Origin: Parafrankia irregularis
Lineage (GTDB): Bacteria > Actinomycetota > Actinomycetes > Frankiales > Frankiaceae
Direction: 5' to 3'
Length of the DNA: 64,000 nucleotides
NCBI RefSeq assembly: GCF_001536285.1
Contig: NZ_FAOZ01000021.1
Location: 1-64,000 of the forward strand
Shown here: positions 25,047 through 33,865 of the stretch, piece by piece
Layout: each line of letters starts with the position of its first letter
Position numbering within the stretch: the stretch's first letter is position 1
Translations under genes and position numbers: made by a program
Notes under the pieces: generated by a model
Seen by the model: only the letters and a program-made list of their open reading frames with translations
Told to the model about the DNA's origin: nothing
Databases searched by the model: none

Positions 25047-25784
25047 CTAGCGGGACGGCACCCTCGGGCGCTCCATCACGGGCGGCAGGGCCGTGAGGCC
25101 GCGCCGGGCCCGCCCGAGAACGGCGACCACCACCGGTGCCAGCACGCCGATGGCGAGGAAGAGATAGCCGGTCGCCGTCGCCTTGAGCAGCAGGTCGCCC
25201 TCGGTTCGGGACGCGGCCAGGGCGAGCACGATCGGGGTCCAGCCGATGAGTGGGATCATCGCCCCGAGCCGGGTACCGGTCAGCCAGCGGACGAGCAACG
25301 GCACCCCGGTGTTGCCGATCACGGCCAGCAGCAGCCCGACCGAGATCAGGGTCCCCCCCGGCCGCGGCCCCGAAGCCACCAGGACGACACCGTAGAGGCC
25401 GAGCACGAACCCGGCGATGACGCCGAACACGTAGGAGCCCACGAGGAAGGCACGGCCGGGCTCCTCAGGCCGGGAGCTGGGCTCCACCGGTCGAGCGGCC
25501 GGCCTCCCGGCCCCGGCGGCGGGCTCCACGGCCCGCGCGGCAGGCTGCTTCGAGCCACCGCCAGGCTGCTTCGACGCACCGCCAGGCTGCTTCGACGCAC
25601 CGGCGGGCAGCTTCGAGGCACCGGCGGGCTGCTTCGACCGAGCGGCAGGCTTCTTCGCGCGTGCGGCGCCCCGCGGACGAGCCCCACCGGCGGCGCTCGA
25701 GGTCGTCTTCGAGGCCTTCACGACCGGCTCACGGCCCGCTTCGTGGTCGTGGTCGTGACCGTGGCCTACTGTCGGACGGGGCAT
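25047..25784 (-). CDS. DUF6113-like membrane protein near mshB
   Basis: The protein of about 245 aa has a basic N-terminal half with a His/Asp cluster (GHGHDHDHEAG) and seven-residue tandem repeats (SKQPGGA). Four membrane helices follow (FLVGSYVFGVIAGFVLGLYG, ISVGLLLAVIGNTGVPLLV, LIGWTPIVLALAASR, GYLFLAIGVLAPVVVAVLG). A similar small membrane protein accompanies mshB in other actinobacteria, but its role is unknown. The start is either ATG 25784, inside the loop of a perfect hairpin, or ATG 25802 at the hairpin edge. Confidence 0.72.
   Translation of the reverse strand: MPRPTVGHGHDHDHEAGREPVVKASKTTSSAAGGARPRGAARAKKPAARSKQPAGASKLPAGASKQPGGASKQPGGGSKQPAARAVEPAAGAGRPAARPVEPSSRPEEPGRAFLVGSYVFGVIAGFVLGLYGVVLVASGPRPGGTLISVGLLLAVIGNTGVPLLVRWLTGTRLGAMIPLIGWTPIVLALAASRTEGDLLLKATATGYLFLAIGVLAPVVVAVLGRARRGLTALPPVMERPRVPSR
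25545..25640. repeat. 21-bp minisatellite encoding SKQPGGA heptads
   Basis: Four to five copies of a 21-bp unit (GCAGGCTGCTTCGACGCACCG type) lie in the N-terminal part of the membrane protein gene. The period is seven codons, so the frame is kept. Confidence 0.85.
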
Positions 25785-25801
25785 TCTCCGACAGTAGGCC
25801 A
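25762..25801 (-). promoter_or_regulatory. Perfect 15-bp inverted repeat spanning the start of the DUF6113-like gene
   Basis: TGGCCTACTGTCGGA (25762-25776) and its exact reverse complement (25787-25801) flank a 10-nt loop. On the minus strand the loop contains the ATG of MPRPTV (25784-25782), and the sequence before it reads CGGAGA-ATG. It could be an mRNA hairpin limiting ribosome access or a DNA operator. Confidence 0.7.
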
Positions 25802-25877
25802 TCGAGCGCACCAACCACGCGCCGGTCGCGGGCGGATGATCGGTCCTCCGAGCCCCACCCGCCAGCGCGTCGGGATC

Positions 25878-26987
25878 TCAGCGGATGGCGAGCTCGTCGG
25901 GAACCGCGACGACGTCCACGAGCGCGCCACGCCGCCAGACCGTCAGCTCGACGGGGTGTCCGATGGTGTCCTCGGTCAGCAGTCGTTGCAGATCACCCGG
26001 CCCGGCGACCGGCGTCCCGGCGACGGACAGGACCAGATCGTCGGCGAACAGCCCGGCGCGCCCGGCCGGGCTGCCTCGCACCACCTCGGCCAGCCGCAGC
26101 CCATGGCGCTGGCCCGTCCGATCCGCGAGGCCCGACGGCAACGGCACCCGTGCGCTCGCGACCCCGAGATAGGCCCGCCGCACCCGGCCGTCGCGGATGA
26201 GCGCGGCGAGGATGCGCCTCGTGGTCGCGTTGACCGGGACAGCGAGGCCGAGCCCGATGCCCGCGACAGCCGTGTTCACCCCGACGACCCGACCGTCGGC
26301 GGTGACGAGCGCGCCGCCGGAGTTTCCCGGATTCAGCGCCGCGTCGGTCTGGATCACCTCGTCGACGACCCGCACGGCCGAGCCGGAACGTGTCGGCAAC
26401 GAACGGTTCAGCGCGCTGACCACACCGGCGGTCACGCTGCCGGTGAGTCCCAGCGGGTTGCCGACGGCCACCACCAGCTGGCCGACCCGCAGGGCCGCGG
26501 CGTCGCCGAGCGCGGCCGGCGCAGGTGTCGAACCCCGGGCCCGCAGCACCGCGAGATCGGACAGCGGGTCGGCGCCGACGAGGTCGAGATCCCGTTCGGT
26601 GCCGTCGGTGAACTCCGCCGTGCCGACCGGCACACCGCTGCGGGCACCTTCCACCACGTGCGCGGAGGTGAGCAGGAATCCGTCGGCGGTGAACACGATC
26701 GCGGAACCGGCTCCGGCGCCCCGCGAGGTCCGTACCCGCAGGCTGGCGACGCTCGGCGCGACCTGGGCCGCCACCCGGGTCACGACCCGGGAGTAGGCGT
26801 CGAGGGCGGCGTCTCCCAGGTCAGCGGGCCCTCCGGGGGCTCCGGAGCCCCCGGAGGCTCCGGAGGCCGCCGGGGCGTGCCTGCCCGGAGCCTGGCCGGC
26901 CGGAAGGTGGTCGTGCTGATCGCCGTGGATGTTGTCGTCCTGGATGTTGTCGTCCCGGACCCGTCGGGTGCCCCTGTTACGGAACAT
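25878..26987 (-). CDS. Soluble HtrA/DegP-type serine protease with PDZ domain (second HtrA)
   Basis: An S1C trypsin-like protease of 369 aa with catalytic His110 (LLTSAHVVEG), Asp144 (DPLSDLAVLRA) and Ser223 (LNPGNSGGALV), followed by a PDZ domain (AYLGVASARVPLPSGLAD, VVRGSPAGRAGLFADDLVLS). No signal peptide or membrane helix is visible. The N-terminal 55 residues are Asp/His/Gly-rich, so a cytoplasmic location or an unconventional anchor must be assumed. The ATG at 26987 overlaps the last 11 nt of a 36-codon upstream ORF that has a far better ribosome site, which suggests coupled translation. It lies between mshB and the DUF6113-like gene, all on the same strand. Confidence 0.9.
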   Translation of the reverse strand: MFRNRGTRRVRDDNIQDDNIHGDQHDHLPAGQAPGRHAPAASGASGGSGAPGGPADLGDAALDAYSRVVTRVAAQVAPSVASLRVRTSRGAGAGSAIVFTADGFLLTSAHVVEGARSGVPVGTAEFTDGTERDLDLVGADPLSDLAVLRARGSTPAPAALGDAAALRVGQLVVAVGNPLGLTGSVTAGVVSALNRSLPTRSGSAVRVVDEVIQTDAALNPGNSGGALVTADGRVVGVNTAVAGIGLGLAVPVNATTRRILAALIRDGRVRRAYLGVASARVPLPSGLADRTGQRHGLRLAEVVRGSPAGRAGLFADDLVLSVAGTPVAGPGDLQRLLTEDTIGHPVELTVWRRGALVDVVAVPDELAIR

Positions 26988-27087
26988 ATTTTCCGCGCAG
27001 GGGCACGGTGGGATCGATCACGTCCGATGAGTCGAGGGGGGCGAACCACCCGTTTGGGCTCGGGCGGGCGGTGGCGCGGTGGGCCAT
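26977..27087 (-). CDS. Small leader ORF, 36 aa, overlapping the start of the second HtrA gene
   Basis: On the minus strand an ATG at 27087 is preceded at ideal distance by the SD CTAGGAGGTTCGG and opens a 36-codon frame beginning MAHRATARPSPNGWFAPLDS. It ends in TAA at 26979-26977, 11 nt inside the protease gene and in a different frame. No family is recognised. The strong SD and the overlap support real translation coupled to the protease; a regulatory leader peptide or a small independent protein are both possible. A frameshifted true N-terminus for the protease is a less likely third option. Confidence 0.6.
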   Translation of the reverse strand: MAHRATARPSPNGWFAPLDSSDVIDPTVPLRGKYVP

Positions 27088-27109
27088 CCGAACCTCCTAG
27101 CACTGATTA

Positions 27110-27137
27110 CAGCGTTACACCTCTAACAGGAACGCTG
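27110..27137 (-). promoter_or_regulatory. 28-bp dyad upstream of the leader ORF/HtrA transcription unit
   Basis: CAGCGTT and AACGCTG form a perfect 7-bp inverted repeat separated by 14 bp, ending 22 bp before the leader ORF start. The position suits an operator or a promoter element. I cannot name the regulator. Confidence 0.45.
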
Positions 27138-27404
27138 CCGCGCGGGAGGCCATGCCACCACCGTGTCCGCCGTCGGCGTAAACGGCACCAAGGTGGCGAA
27201 TCACCACAAAGGGAGGTCCTGGTTTCGGCGGCCGCGGAGCCTGTGCAAGGCGGCGCCAACCAAGGTCGGCAATCCGGCGGACGCGACTGAGACGCGGCGG
27301 ATCCGGACCCACCAGCCTCGCCCCGGCGGAGCCGCGCCGATGGAACGCGAGCCCCACCCGCACGCCCACCCGTCGTGGATCCCGCACCCCCCGCGGCACG
27401 AGCA
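27138..27404. other. Intergenic stretch between the HtrA unit and the palindromic repeat
   Basis: No gene with a plausible start, codon bias or family resemblance is seen. Frames on both strands translate to Arg/Pro-rich shadow sequences. The promoter of the leader ORF/HtrA unit is probably at its left end. Confidence 0.35.
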
Positions 27405-27640
27405 ATCAATCTCAAGAGGGGCAAAAGGGGCACACATTCACCTGGCGACCCGCAAGAAGCAAGGATTTTGGTCGTTCCAACGACCAAAATCCTTCACTCT
27501 TGCGACTCGCCAAACCGGGCCATCGAGCGACCCGGCCTGGCTCTCGAGCCGGGCTCTCGGGGCACCGGCGGCCCGGCCACGTTCGTGCAGCGCGGACGTC
27601 CCCGCCCACCGGCCAACGATCTTGATCGGCGGCGACAGTC
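27405..27640 (-). repeat. Dispersed palindromic repeat, copy B
   Basis: Centre at 27477-27478. Arms 27451-27476 and 27479-27504 pair with three mismatches, and the inner 16 bp each side (AAGGATTTTGGTCGTT) are perfect. The tail GCCCCTTTTGCCCCTCTTG lies at one side and a conserved module with GATCAAGATCG and CACGAACG about 75-140 bp away on the other (27575-27640). Read on the minus strand it aligns with copies C and D. It lies between the mshB 3' end and the HtrA unit. Confidence 0.85.
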
Positions 27641-27661
27641 CGCGACAGGAGGCCAAGCCAA

Positions 27662-27706
27662 GCGCCAGGTCTCGAGCGCCAGGTCTCGAGCGCCGGGTCT
27701 CGAGCG
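27662..27706. repeat. 14-bp tandem repeat (GCGCCAGGTCTCGA) x3 next to the mshB stop
   Basis: Three head-to-tail copies and a partial fourth lie directly after the mshB stop codon on the minus strand. Confidence 0.75.
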
Positions 27707-28624
27707 TCAGAGAGACAGACCCGCGAAAAGGTCGGTCTCGCGCGCGCCGGGCTCGGCACCCACGCCCCGCTCGCCGCGGGTGAGAACGAAGTGCTCGACG
27801 GCCCAGGTCCGGTTGCCGATGCCGTCGGCGAGAGCGAAGAAGAAGCCGTCGACGGCCATCTGGGTCCGGTGCGCGCGCATCGCCGCGATTTTCGCCGGCA
27901 GGAAGTCCTCGGCCGCGATCTCGGTGGTGATCACCTCGTCCGGCACGGCCAGGGGGACGTCGTCCGCGGAGGCAGCCTCGGCGAACGGGCTGTTCTCGGG
28001 TGCGGTCTCCCGGAAATAGTCGATACTCGCCTGGATGAGGGACTTCGGCATCGCGGTCTCGTAAAGCTTGGAGATCTGCCACGACGGGCCGGCGCCGGGA
28101 GCGAACGCGGGGTCGGCGGCGGCCGTGAAGGCCCGGACGGACACGTCGTGCGCCCGGATGTGGTCGGGATGCCCGTAGGCCCCGTTCTCGTCATAGGTGA
28201 CGAGAACCTGCGGCCGGACGTCCCGGACGATCCGCACCAGTGCCTCGGTCGCCTCGTCCAGGTCCGCCTGCCACAGGCACCGCGGGTCGTTGTTGGCGTC
28301 GGTGCCCATCATCCCGCTGTCCCGCCAGCGGCCGGCGCCACCGAGGAACCGATGATCGGTCACCCCGAGCTCGGCACAGGAACGCTCCAGCTCGCCGATG
28401 CGGTAGCCACCAAGCTGATCACCGAGGTCGGACCTCAGGTTGACCAGCTCGGGCACCAGCACCTCGCCGACCTCACCGAGCGTGCACGTGACGAGCGTCA
28501 CCTGGGTGTCCGCGCGGGCCGCGTACGAGGCGATGGTCACACCGGTCGAGATGACCTCGTCGTCCGGGTGGGCGTGAACGAACAGCACTCGGCGCGGTGG
28601 AACGGTTTCGGTGGATTCCGGCAC
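27707..28624 (-). CDS. mshB: Mycothiol deacetylase MshB (GlcNAc-Ins deacetylase)
   Basis: MshB removes the acetyl group from GlcNAc-inositol in mycothiol synthesis. The 305-aa LmbE/PIG-L fold shows the zinc ligands AHPDDE near residues 18-23 and HPDHIRAH near 150, plus [21 protein letters not shown] and [14 protein letters not shown], all typical of MshB. The start is a GTG/ATG-type codon at 28624 followed by [18 protein letters not shown]. The presence of mycothiol fits the mycothiol-dependent-type protein at 57.6-58.3 kb. It lies 190 bp downstream of typA on the same strand. Confidence 0.95.
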   Translation of the reverse strand: MPESTETVPPRRVLFVHAHPDDEVISTGVTIASYAARADTQVTLVTCTLGEVGEVLVPELVNLRSDLGDQLGGYRIGELERSCAELGVTDHRFLGGAGRWRDSGMMGTDANNDPRCLWQADLDEATEALVRIVRDVRPQVLVTYDENGAYGHPDHIRAHDVSVRAFTAAADPAFAPGAGPSWQISKLYETAMPKSLIQASIDYFRETAPENSPFAEAASADDVPLAVPDEVITTEIAAEDFLPAKIAAMRAHRTQMAVDGFFFALADGIGNRTWAVEHFVLTRGERGVGAEPGARETDLFAGLSL

Positions 28625-28734
28625 GGCACGACCCTACGCGCGCCATCACCGGCCGGGCGGCGACGCTACCGCCCCACTCAACCGGCACGAGACCGGCACA
28701 AGAACGACAGCGGTCGCGCCGGCCCAGCCCGCGC

Positions 28735-28813
28735 GACCGCTTCAACCAGCCCTGCCGTTTCAACCAGCCCTGCCGTTTCAGCCAGCCCAGCTGTTTCAGC
28801 CGGCCCAGCCGTT
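28735..28813. repeat. 18-bp minisatellite directly downstream of typA
   Basis: Four degenerate copies of ACCAGCCCTGCCGTTTCA lie between the typA stop and the mshB start. It is non-coding here, unlike most other 18-bp arrays in the window. Confidence 0.8.
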
Positions 28814-30655
28814 TCAGCCGGTGCGGCGGCGGGAACGCAGCTTCTCACGCTCCGACGCGGTCAGCGCCACCTTGCGCATCCGTACCGTCGCCGGCGTCAC
28901 CTCGACGCACTCGTCCTCACGGCAGAACTCCAGCGCCTGCTCCAGCGAGAGCTGGCGGTGCGGGGTGAGCCGAACCAGCTCGTCACCGGTCGAGGACCGC
29001 ATGTTGGTGAGCTTCTTCTCCTTCGTCGGGTTGACGTCCATGTCGTCGGCCCGGGAGTTCTCACCCACGATCATGCCCTCGTAGACCTCGGTCGTCGGGG
29101 AGACGAACATCGTCCCGCGGTCCTGCAGGTTGAACAGGGCGTACGCGGTGGCGACGCCGGAGCGGTCGGCCACCATCGAACCGGTCGGACGGGTCCGCAG
29201 CTCGCCGAACCACGGCTCGTACCGGTCGAAGACGTGGTGCAGCAGGCCGGTGCCACGGGTCTCGGTGAGGAACTCGGTACGGAAACCGATCAGACCACGG
29301 GCGGGCACCAGGTACTCCAGCCGGATCCAGCCGGTGCCGTGGTTCACCATCTGCTCCAGCCGGCCCTTGCGCAACGCCAGCAGCTGGGTCAGCACCCCGA
29401 GGTACTCCTCCGGGGAGTCGATGGTCAGCCTCTCGACGGGCTCGTGCACCTTCCCGTCGATCTCCTTGGTGACGACCTGCGGCTTGCCGACCGTGAGCTC
29501 GAACTCCTCCCGGCGCATCAGCTCGACGAGGATGGCGAGAGCCAGCTCGCCACGGCCCTGGACCTCCCAGGTGTCGGGGCGCTCGGTCGGCAGCACCCGG
29601 ATCGAGACGTTGCCGATGAGCTCGGCGTCCAGCCGGTTCTTCAGCAGGCGCGCGGTCAGCTTCTTGCCCGACTTCCCGGCGAGCGGCGAGGTGTTCACGC
29701 CGATGGTCATGCTGATGGACGGCTCGTCCACAGTGATCACCGGGAGCGGGCGCGCGTCCTCCGCGTCGGCCAGCGTCTCACCGATCATGATGTCGGGGAT
29801 ACCGGCGACGGCGATGATGTCGCCAGGGCCGGCCTGCTCGGCCGGGACCCGCTCCAGCGCCTCGGTCATCAGCATCTCAGTGATCTTCACCCGCTGCTGG
29901 GTGCCGTCGACCCGGCACAGCGCGACGGTCTGGCCTCGGGTGATCGTGCCGTTGTGCACCCGGCACAGCGCGAGGCGGCCCAGGTAGGGCGAGGCGTCGA
30001 GGTTCGTCACCAGCGCCTGCAGCGGTGCGTCCTCGGAGTAGGACGGCGCCGGCATCGTCTCCAGCAACAGGTCGAACAGCGGCTTGAGGTCCGGCGAGTC
30101 CGGGCTCTGGCCGTTCTCCGGACGGGTGGTGGACGCCCGGCCGGCCTTCGCGTTGCAGTAGACGATCGGGAAGTCGATCTGGTCCTCGTCCGCGTCGAGA
30201 TCGAGGAACAGCTCGTAGGTCTCGTCGACGACCTCGCCGATCCGCGCGTCCGACCGGTCGACCTTGTTGATCACCAGGACGACCGGCTTGCGGGCGGCGA
30301 GCGCCTTGCGCAGAACGAACCGCGTCTGCGGCAGCGGGCCCTCGCTCGCGTCGACCAGCAGCACCACCCCATCGACCATCGCCAGGCCCCGCTCGACCTC
30401 GCCACCGAAGTCGGCGTGGCCGGGAGTATCGATGATGTTGATGGTCACGTCACCAAAACGTACGGCAGTGTTCTTCGCGAGAATCGTGATTCCCTTCTCG
30501 CGTTCGAGATCCATGGAGTCCATGACCCGGTCGGTGACCTCGCCGCGCTCACCGAACGCGCCGGACTGCCGAAGCATCGCGTCCACAAGGGTCGTCTTGC
30601 CGTGGTCAACATGGGCAATGATCGCGACATTACGAAGATCGGCGCGTACGGACAC
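28814..30655 (-). CDS. typA: Ribosome-associated GTPase TypA/BipA
   Basis: A translational GTPase related to EF-G that helps ribosome assembly under stress. The 613-aa protein has G1 [12 protein letters not shown], switch [15 protein letters not shown]3 [14 protein letters not shown] and G4 NKVDRSDAR. It has the BipA-specific C-terminal domain ([35 protein letters not shown]). The start at GTG 30655 has GGAG 9 nt upstream and leads straight into [20 protein letters not shown]. The longer form from 30808 adds an unconserved leader. Confidence 0.95.
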   Translation of the reverse strand: MSVRADLRNVAIIAHVDHGKTTLVDAMLRQSGAFGERGEVTDRVMDSMDLEREKGITILAKNTAVRFGDVTINIIDTPGHADFGGEVERGLAMVDGVVLLVDASEGPLPQTRFVLRKALAARKPVVLVINKVDRSDARIGEVVDETYELFLDLDADEDQIDFPIVYCNAKAGRASTTRPENGQSPDSPDLKPLFDLLLETMPAPSYSEDAPLQALVTNLDASPYLGRLALCRVHNGTITRGQTVALCRVDGTQQRVKITEMLMTEALERVPAEQAGPGDIIAVAGIPDIMIGETLADAEDARPLPVITVDEPSISMTIGVNTSPLAGKSGKKLTARLLKNRLDAELIGNVSIRVLPTERPDTWEVQGRGELALAILVELMRREEFELTVGKPQVVTKEIDGKVHEPVERLTIDSPEEYLGVLTQLLALRKGRLEQMVNHGTGWIRLEYLVPARGLIGFRTEFLTETRGTGLLHHVFDRYEPWFGELRTRPTGSMVADRSGVATAYALFNLQDRGTMFVSPTTEVYEGMIVGENSRADDMDVNPTKEKKLTNMRSSTGDELVRLTPHRQLSLEQALEFCREDECVEVTPATVRMRKVALTASEREKLRSRRRTG

Positions 30656-30951
30656 GGTGATGAGCTCCGGGGAAAGTGGGGCTTCAGGGCTCGTTCCTGT
30701 AACCCCGAAACGGTTCGTCTGAGAAGGGTCGCGATCTGCAGGCGCGCCACCCCGGTGGGTGGCCCCGCCCGGGAGAACGACGTCCGCACCGCCGCGGCCC
30801 GACTCCATGGTACGGACTCACCTTCGCGCGCCGCGCGTGGCTGACCGGCTCCGGCCGCCCGAACTCCGCTCCGGCCGCCCACAAACCCGCCCCGGCCACC
30901 CATAAAACCCGCTCCGGCCGCCCGAAAGCTCACACCGGACCAGCCCAAACC

Positions 30952-31392
30952 TCACACCGGACCGGCCTGATTCCCGACGGCCTGCGCCGAGGCGCCGGTG
31001 AGCTCGCCGCGCAGCGCGTCGACGAGCGGACCGTCCGCGGGCAGCCAGGGGACGTCGTCGAGCTCCTGCGCGCCCAGCCACCGCAGGGCGTCGTGCGCGG
31101 TGGCGACCGGCGTTCCCTGAAGCACCCGGCCCAGCCACAGCCGCATCCGCCAGCCGGGAGCAGGCAGCGCGATCTCCCCGAACAGGCGGCCGACCTCGAT
31201 CTCCACCGCGAGCTCCTCGCGGCATTCGCGGCGCAGTGCGGTGAGCTCGTCCTCCCCCGGCTCGACCTTGCCGCCCGGGAACTCCCACAGGCCCGCGAGC
31301 GCCGGCGGCGACACCCTGCGCGCGGCGAGGACCCGGCCGGCCTCGTCGACCAGCGCGACGGCGACGACCAGCCCCTTCAGATCCTGTCCCAC
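30952..31392 (-). CDS. MutT-family Nudix hydrolase (MutT2-like)
   Basis: An 8-oxo-dGTP-type or CTP-type pyrophosphohydrolase. The Nudix box is intact: GKVEPGEDELTALRRECREE with L and U residues in place. The 146-aa product begins VGQDLKGLVVAVALVDEAGR and contains LAGLWEFPGGK, characteristic of MutT. GTG 31392 has GGAGGGAG 9 nt upstream. Its neighbourhood (phhB on one side, typA on the other) matches mycobacterial mutT2. Confidence 0.92.
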   Translation of the reverse strand: MGQDLKGLVVAVALVDEAGRVLAARRVSPPALAGLWEFPGGKVEPGEDELTALRRECREELAVEIEVGRLFGEIALPAPGWRMRLWLGRVLQGTPVATAHDALRWLGAQELDDVPWLPADGPLVDALRGELTGASAQAVGNQAGPV

Positions 31393-31689
31393 GGCCGAAC
31401 TCCCTCCATCGATGCACTGCGTCCAACCCACGCGGCCCGCGGCCCGCGCGCTCCAGGAGGTGGCGGTGCCGGGCCGCGGATGACACCATCCGCGCGAGGA
31501 GCGTCGCACTCGGTGTTCCCGCCGCCCCGGGGCCCTCCGGCGAGCACGAGCGGAACCACCGCCGAAGATCACCACTGAAGGCCACCGCGAAGGCCACCAA
31601 CCGCCCGCACCGTCCATCACCCCATCCCGCCCGCTCCACCCCCATCAACCACCGACATCACCGCGCCACGGATCGCCGAGGAGTCACGG

Positions 31690-31989
31690 ATGCCCGTCCG
31701 GCTGGACAACAGCGCTGTCACCACGTCCCTGGAAGCCCTGCCCGGCTGGATCGGCGACGCCGACCGGATCCGGCTGGAGATCCTCGTCGACGGCGACGAG
31801 GCGACCGCCATCGTCGACGAGGTGATGCGCGAGGCGGACGCGATGGACCATCACCCCGTCGTGGAGCACGGCCCCGGAAGCACCATCTTCACCGTCTGGA
31901 CCCACTCGGCCGGCGGCGTGACCGAGCTGGATGTGGAGCTGGCCCGGCGGATCTCGTCGATCCTGCGTTCCGCCGGCGTCTCCTTCTGA
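31690..31989 (+). CDS. 4a-hydroxytetrahydrobiopterin dehydratase (PhhB/PCD family)
   Basis: A 99-aa pterin-4a-carbinolamine dehydratase. The active-site histidine motif is MDHHPVVEHG near residues 52-61, followed by FTVWTHSAGGVTELDVELAR. In bacteria without aromatic amino-acid hydroxylases these proteins may act in pterin recycling or molybdopterin metabolism. ATG 31690 is divergent from mutT2, as in mycobacteria. Confidence 0.93.
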   Translation: MPVRLDNSAVTTSLEALPGWIGDADRIRLEILVDGDEATAIVDEVMREADAMDHHPVVEHGPGSTIFTVWTHSAGGVTELDVELARRISSILRSAGVSF

Positions 31990-32092
31990 CGACCAGCGCC
32001 ACCAGCTGACACACGCGCCACCAGGCGGCAGGCGCCGTCCGGCCGGCACCAGAAGTTCCGCGCCTGAAGCTCGGCGCCTGAAGACTGGCGGG

Positions 32093-32434
32093 TCAGAAGG
32101 TCGGCATCGCCGTGAAGGAGCCGTCCGGCGCGCACGGGAGCGGAACGACGACCCGGACCGCTGCCGCGTCGATGGGCCCGTACAGGTGCGGGAAGAGCGC
32201 ACCGCCGCGGTCCGCGGGCCCGGCGGCCGGCTCCCAGCGCAGCGGGGCGGTCAGGCCCTGCGGGTCCACGACGACGAGCAGCATGTCGGTGCGACCCCGG
32301 TAGTAGAGGTTCGCCGTCTCCAGCACCAGCTCCGGCGCGGAAAAATGGACGAAGCCCTCGTCCCCCAGGCTCGCCGGCCGGTAACCGTCCGCTCCAGCCG
32401 CCCACTCGGACCGGCTCACCAAATGGCAGATCAT
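32093..32434 (-). CDS. DUF952 family protein
   Basis: This 113-aa protein matches DUF952 (glutathione S-transferase-like small domain of unknown role): MICHLVSRSEWAAG, GDEGFVHFSAPELVLETAN, LLVVVDPQGL, FPHLYGPIDAAAV. The family is often a stand-alone enzyme-like domain with a conserved FIHxS motif, here FVHFS. The ATG at 32434 is chosen because the conserved part begins there; a GTG two codons upstream with GGAG nearby is possible. It is divergent from the DUF418-like gene. Confidence 0.9.
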   Translation of the reverse strand: MICHLVSRSEWAAGADGYRPASLGDEGFVHFSAPELVLETANLYYRGRTDMLLVVVDPQGLTAPLRWEPAAGPADRGGALFPHLYGPIDAAAVRVVVPLPCAPDGSFTAMPTF

Positions 32435-32543
32435 CCGCACGAACTCCGTCCCGTCCGGTCCTACCCGCTGCTGTGCTGCCCACCGCCACACCGAGGTCCG
32501 GCGATCCGGTGCGCGAACTCCGGAGCCTGCGACCCTGGACGGT

Positions 32544-33725
32544 ATGGACGAATCGAGACCTCCCGCGTCCAGTCGCATCATCGGGGTGGACCTGGCCCGC
32601 GGCGTGGCGCTGATCGGCATGGTGGCAACCCATGTGTACCCCGCGTTCACCGACACCGCCACGGACCATCCGGCGATCTCACCCGCGTTCACCATCGCGG
32701 CGGGGCGGGCCGCCGCGGCGTTCGCGGTGCTCGCCGGGGTGGCGCTGGTCCTGTCCACCCGTCGGCGCAGCGCCGCGCAGGCCCAGCTCTCGGTGTTCCT
32801 CCGCGCGCTGGGCATCGGCGTCATCGGCCTGGCCCTCGCCTACGCGGACTCGGGCATCGCGGTCATCCTGGTCTACTACGCGCTTCTGTTCGCCCTGGCC
32901 CTGCCGCTGCTGCGCGCGGACGTCCCCGTGCTGGTGACGGTGGCCATCCTGGCGATGGTCGCGGTACCGGTGATCAGCCACACCGTGCGGGACGACCTGC
33001 CGGTGTCCGATCTGCCCTCGCCGACGTTCGCCGATCTGAGCCGGCCCGGCCCACTGCTGGCGAAGCTGACGCTCACCGGGGTCTACCCGGCACTGGCCTG
33101 GTTGGGCTACCTGTGTGCGGGGATGGCGGTGGCCCAAGCCGATCTGCGATCTCGCGTGGTCGCCGTGCGCCTGTTCGCCGGCGGACTCCTGCTGGCCGTC
33201 GTGGCCAGCGGGACGTCCTGGCTGCTGCTGGGGCCGCTCGGCGGCGGCGAGCACCTCGAGGACCCGGCGACCGTCCCCGGTGTGGGCAACCTGCCCCAGG
33301 GCTGGTTCATCGACTCCGGCCTGTACGGCACCACGCCGACCGACTCCGCCTGGTGGCTGGCCGTCGACACCCCCCACTCGACGACGCCGCTGGACCTGGC
33401 CCACACCACCGGAACGGCGCTGGCGCTGCTCGGACTGGCCCTGCTGGTGGCGCACATCCCGCTGACCCGCCCGGTCACGGCCGTCGGCGCGATGACGCTC
33501 ACCTTCTACACACTGCACGTCGTCGTGATGTCCACGCACGCCCTGCCCACGGACCCGACCTGGTCGTACGTGCTCCAGATCCTGGTCGCGCTCACCGCCG
33601 CCACCGCCTGGCAGCTGACCGGGCGACGCGGGCCGGCCGAGGCCGCCGTCTCGGTGCTGCCCCGGGCCGCCCGCCTGCTGAGGAGCCCAAGAGGTTCCAG
33701 TGTCAGCCTGGGTCAGCGAACCTGA
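32544..33725 (+). CDS. DUF418/DUF1624-type polytopic membrane protein
   Basis: A 393-aa membrane protein with about ten predicted helices and the family opening GVDLARGVALIGMVATHVYP, followed by FAVLAGVALVLSTRR. It ends with the typical PVTAVGAMTLTFYTLHVVVM. These proteins resemble acyltransferase-like integral membrane proteins (heparan-alpha-glucosaminide N-acetyltransferase superfamily), but most have no known substrate. The start is an ATG at 32544. Confidence 0.87.
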   Translation: MDESRPPASSRIIGVDLARGVALIGMVATHVYPAFTDTATDHPAISPAFTIAAGRAAAAFAVLAGVALVLSTRRRSAAQAQLSVFLRALGIGVIGLALAYADSGIAVILVYYALLFALALPLLRADVPVLVTVAILAMVAVPVISHTVRDDLPVSDLPSPTFADLSRPGPLLAKLTLTGVYPALAWLGYLCAGMAVAQADLRSRVVAVRLFAGGLLLAVVASGTSWLLLGPLGGGEHLEDPATVPGVGNLPQGWFIDSGLYGTTPTDSAWWLAVDTPHSTTPLDLAHTTGTALALLGLALLVAHIPLTRPVTAVGAMTLTFYTLHVVVMSTHALPTDPTWSYVLQILVALTAATAWQLTGRRGPAEAAVSVLPRAARLLRSPRGSSVSLGQRT

Positions 33726-33865
33726 GAACGGCCCCCCGCAACGCGGACGAAATGCGCGTGGCGCGAATACAGCAACAGGCACCGCCAAATGTCTCCGTCT
33801 TCCCTGGAAGGCAACGGCCGGGTGGGTCCGGTGCCTGAGCAAGGCCGAAGAGCTGGTCCGATCGG

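Noticed and set aside
24255-27290. 1011-aa plus-strand ORF spanning flavin reductase to HtrA
   Set aside because: It is antisense to four well-supported genes and is an Arg/Gly/His-rich GC artefact.
27791-30844. 1017-aa plus-strand ORF opposite mshB and typA
   Set aside because: Antisense shadow of two conserved genes with no recognisable domain.
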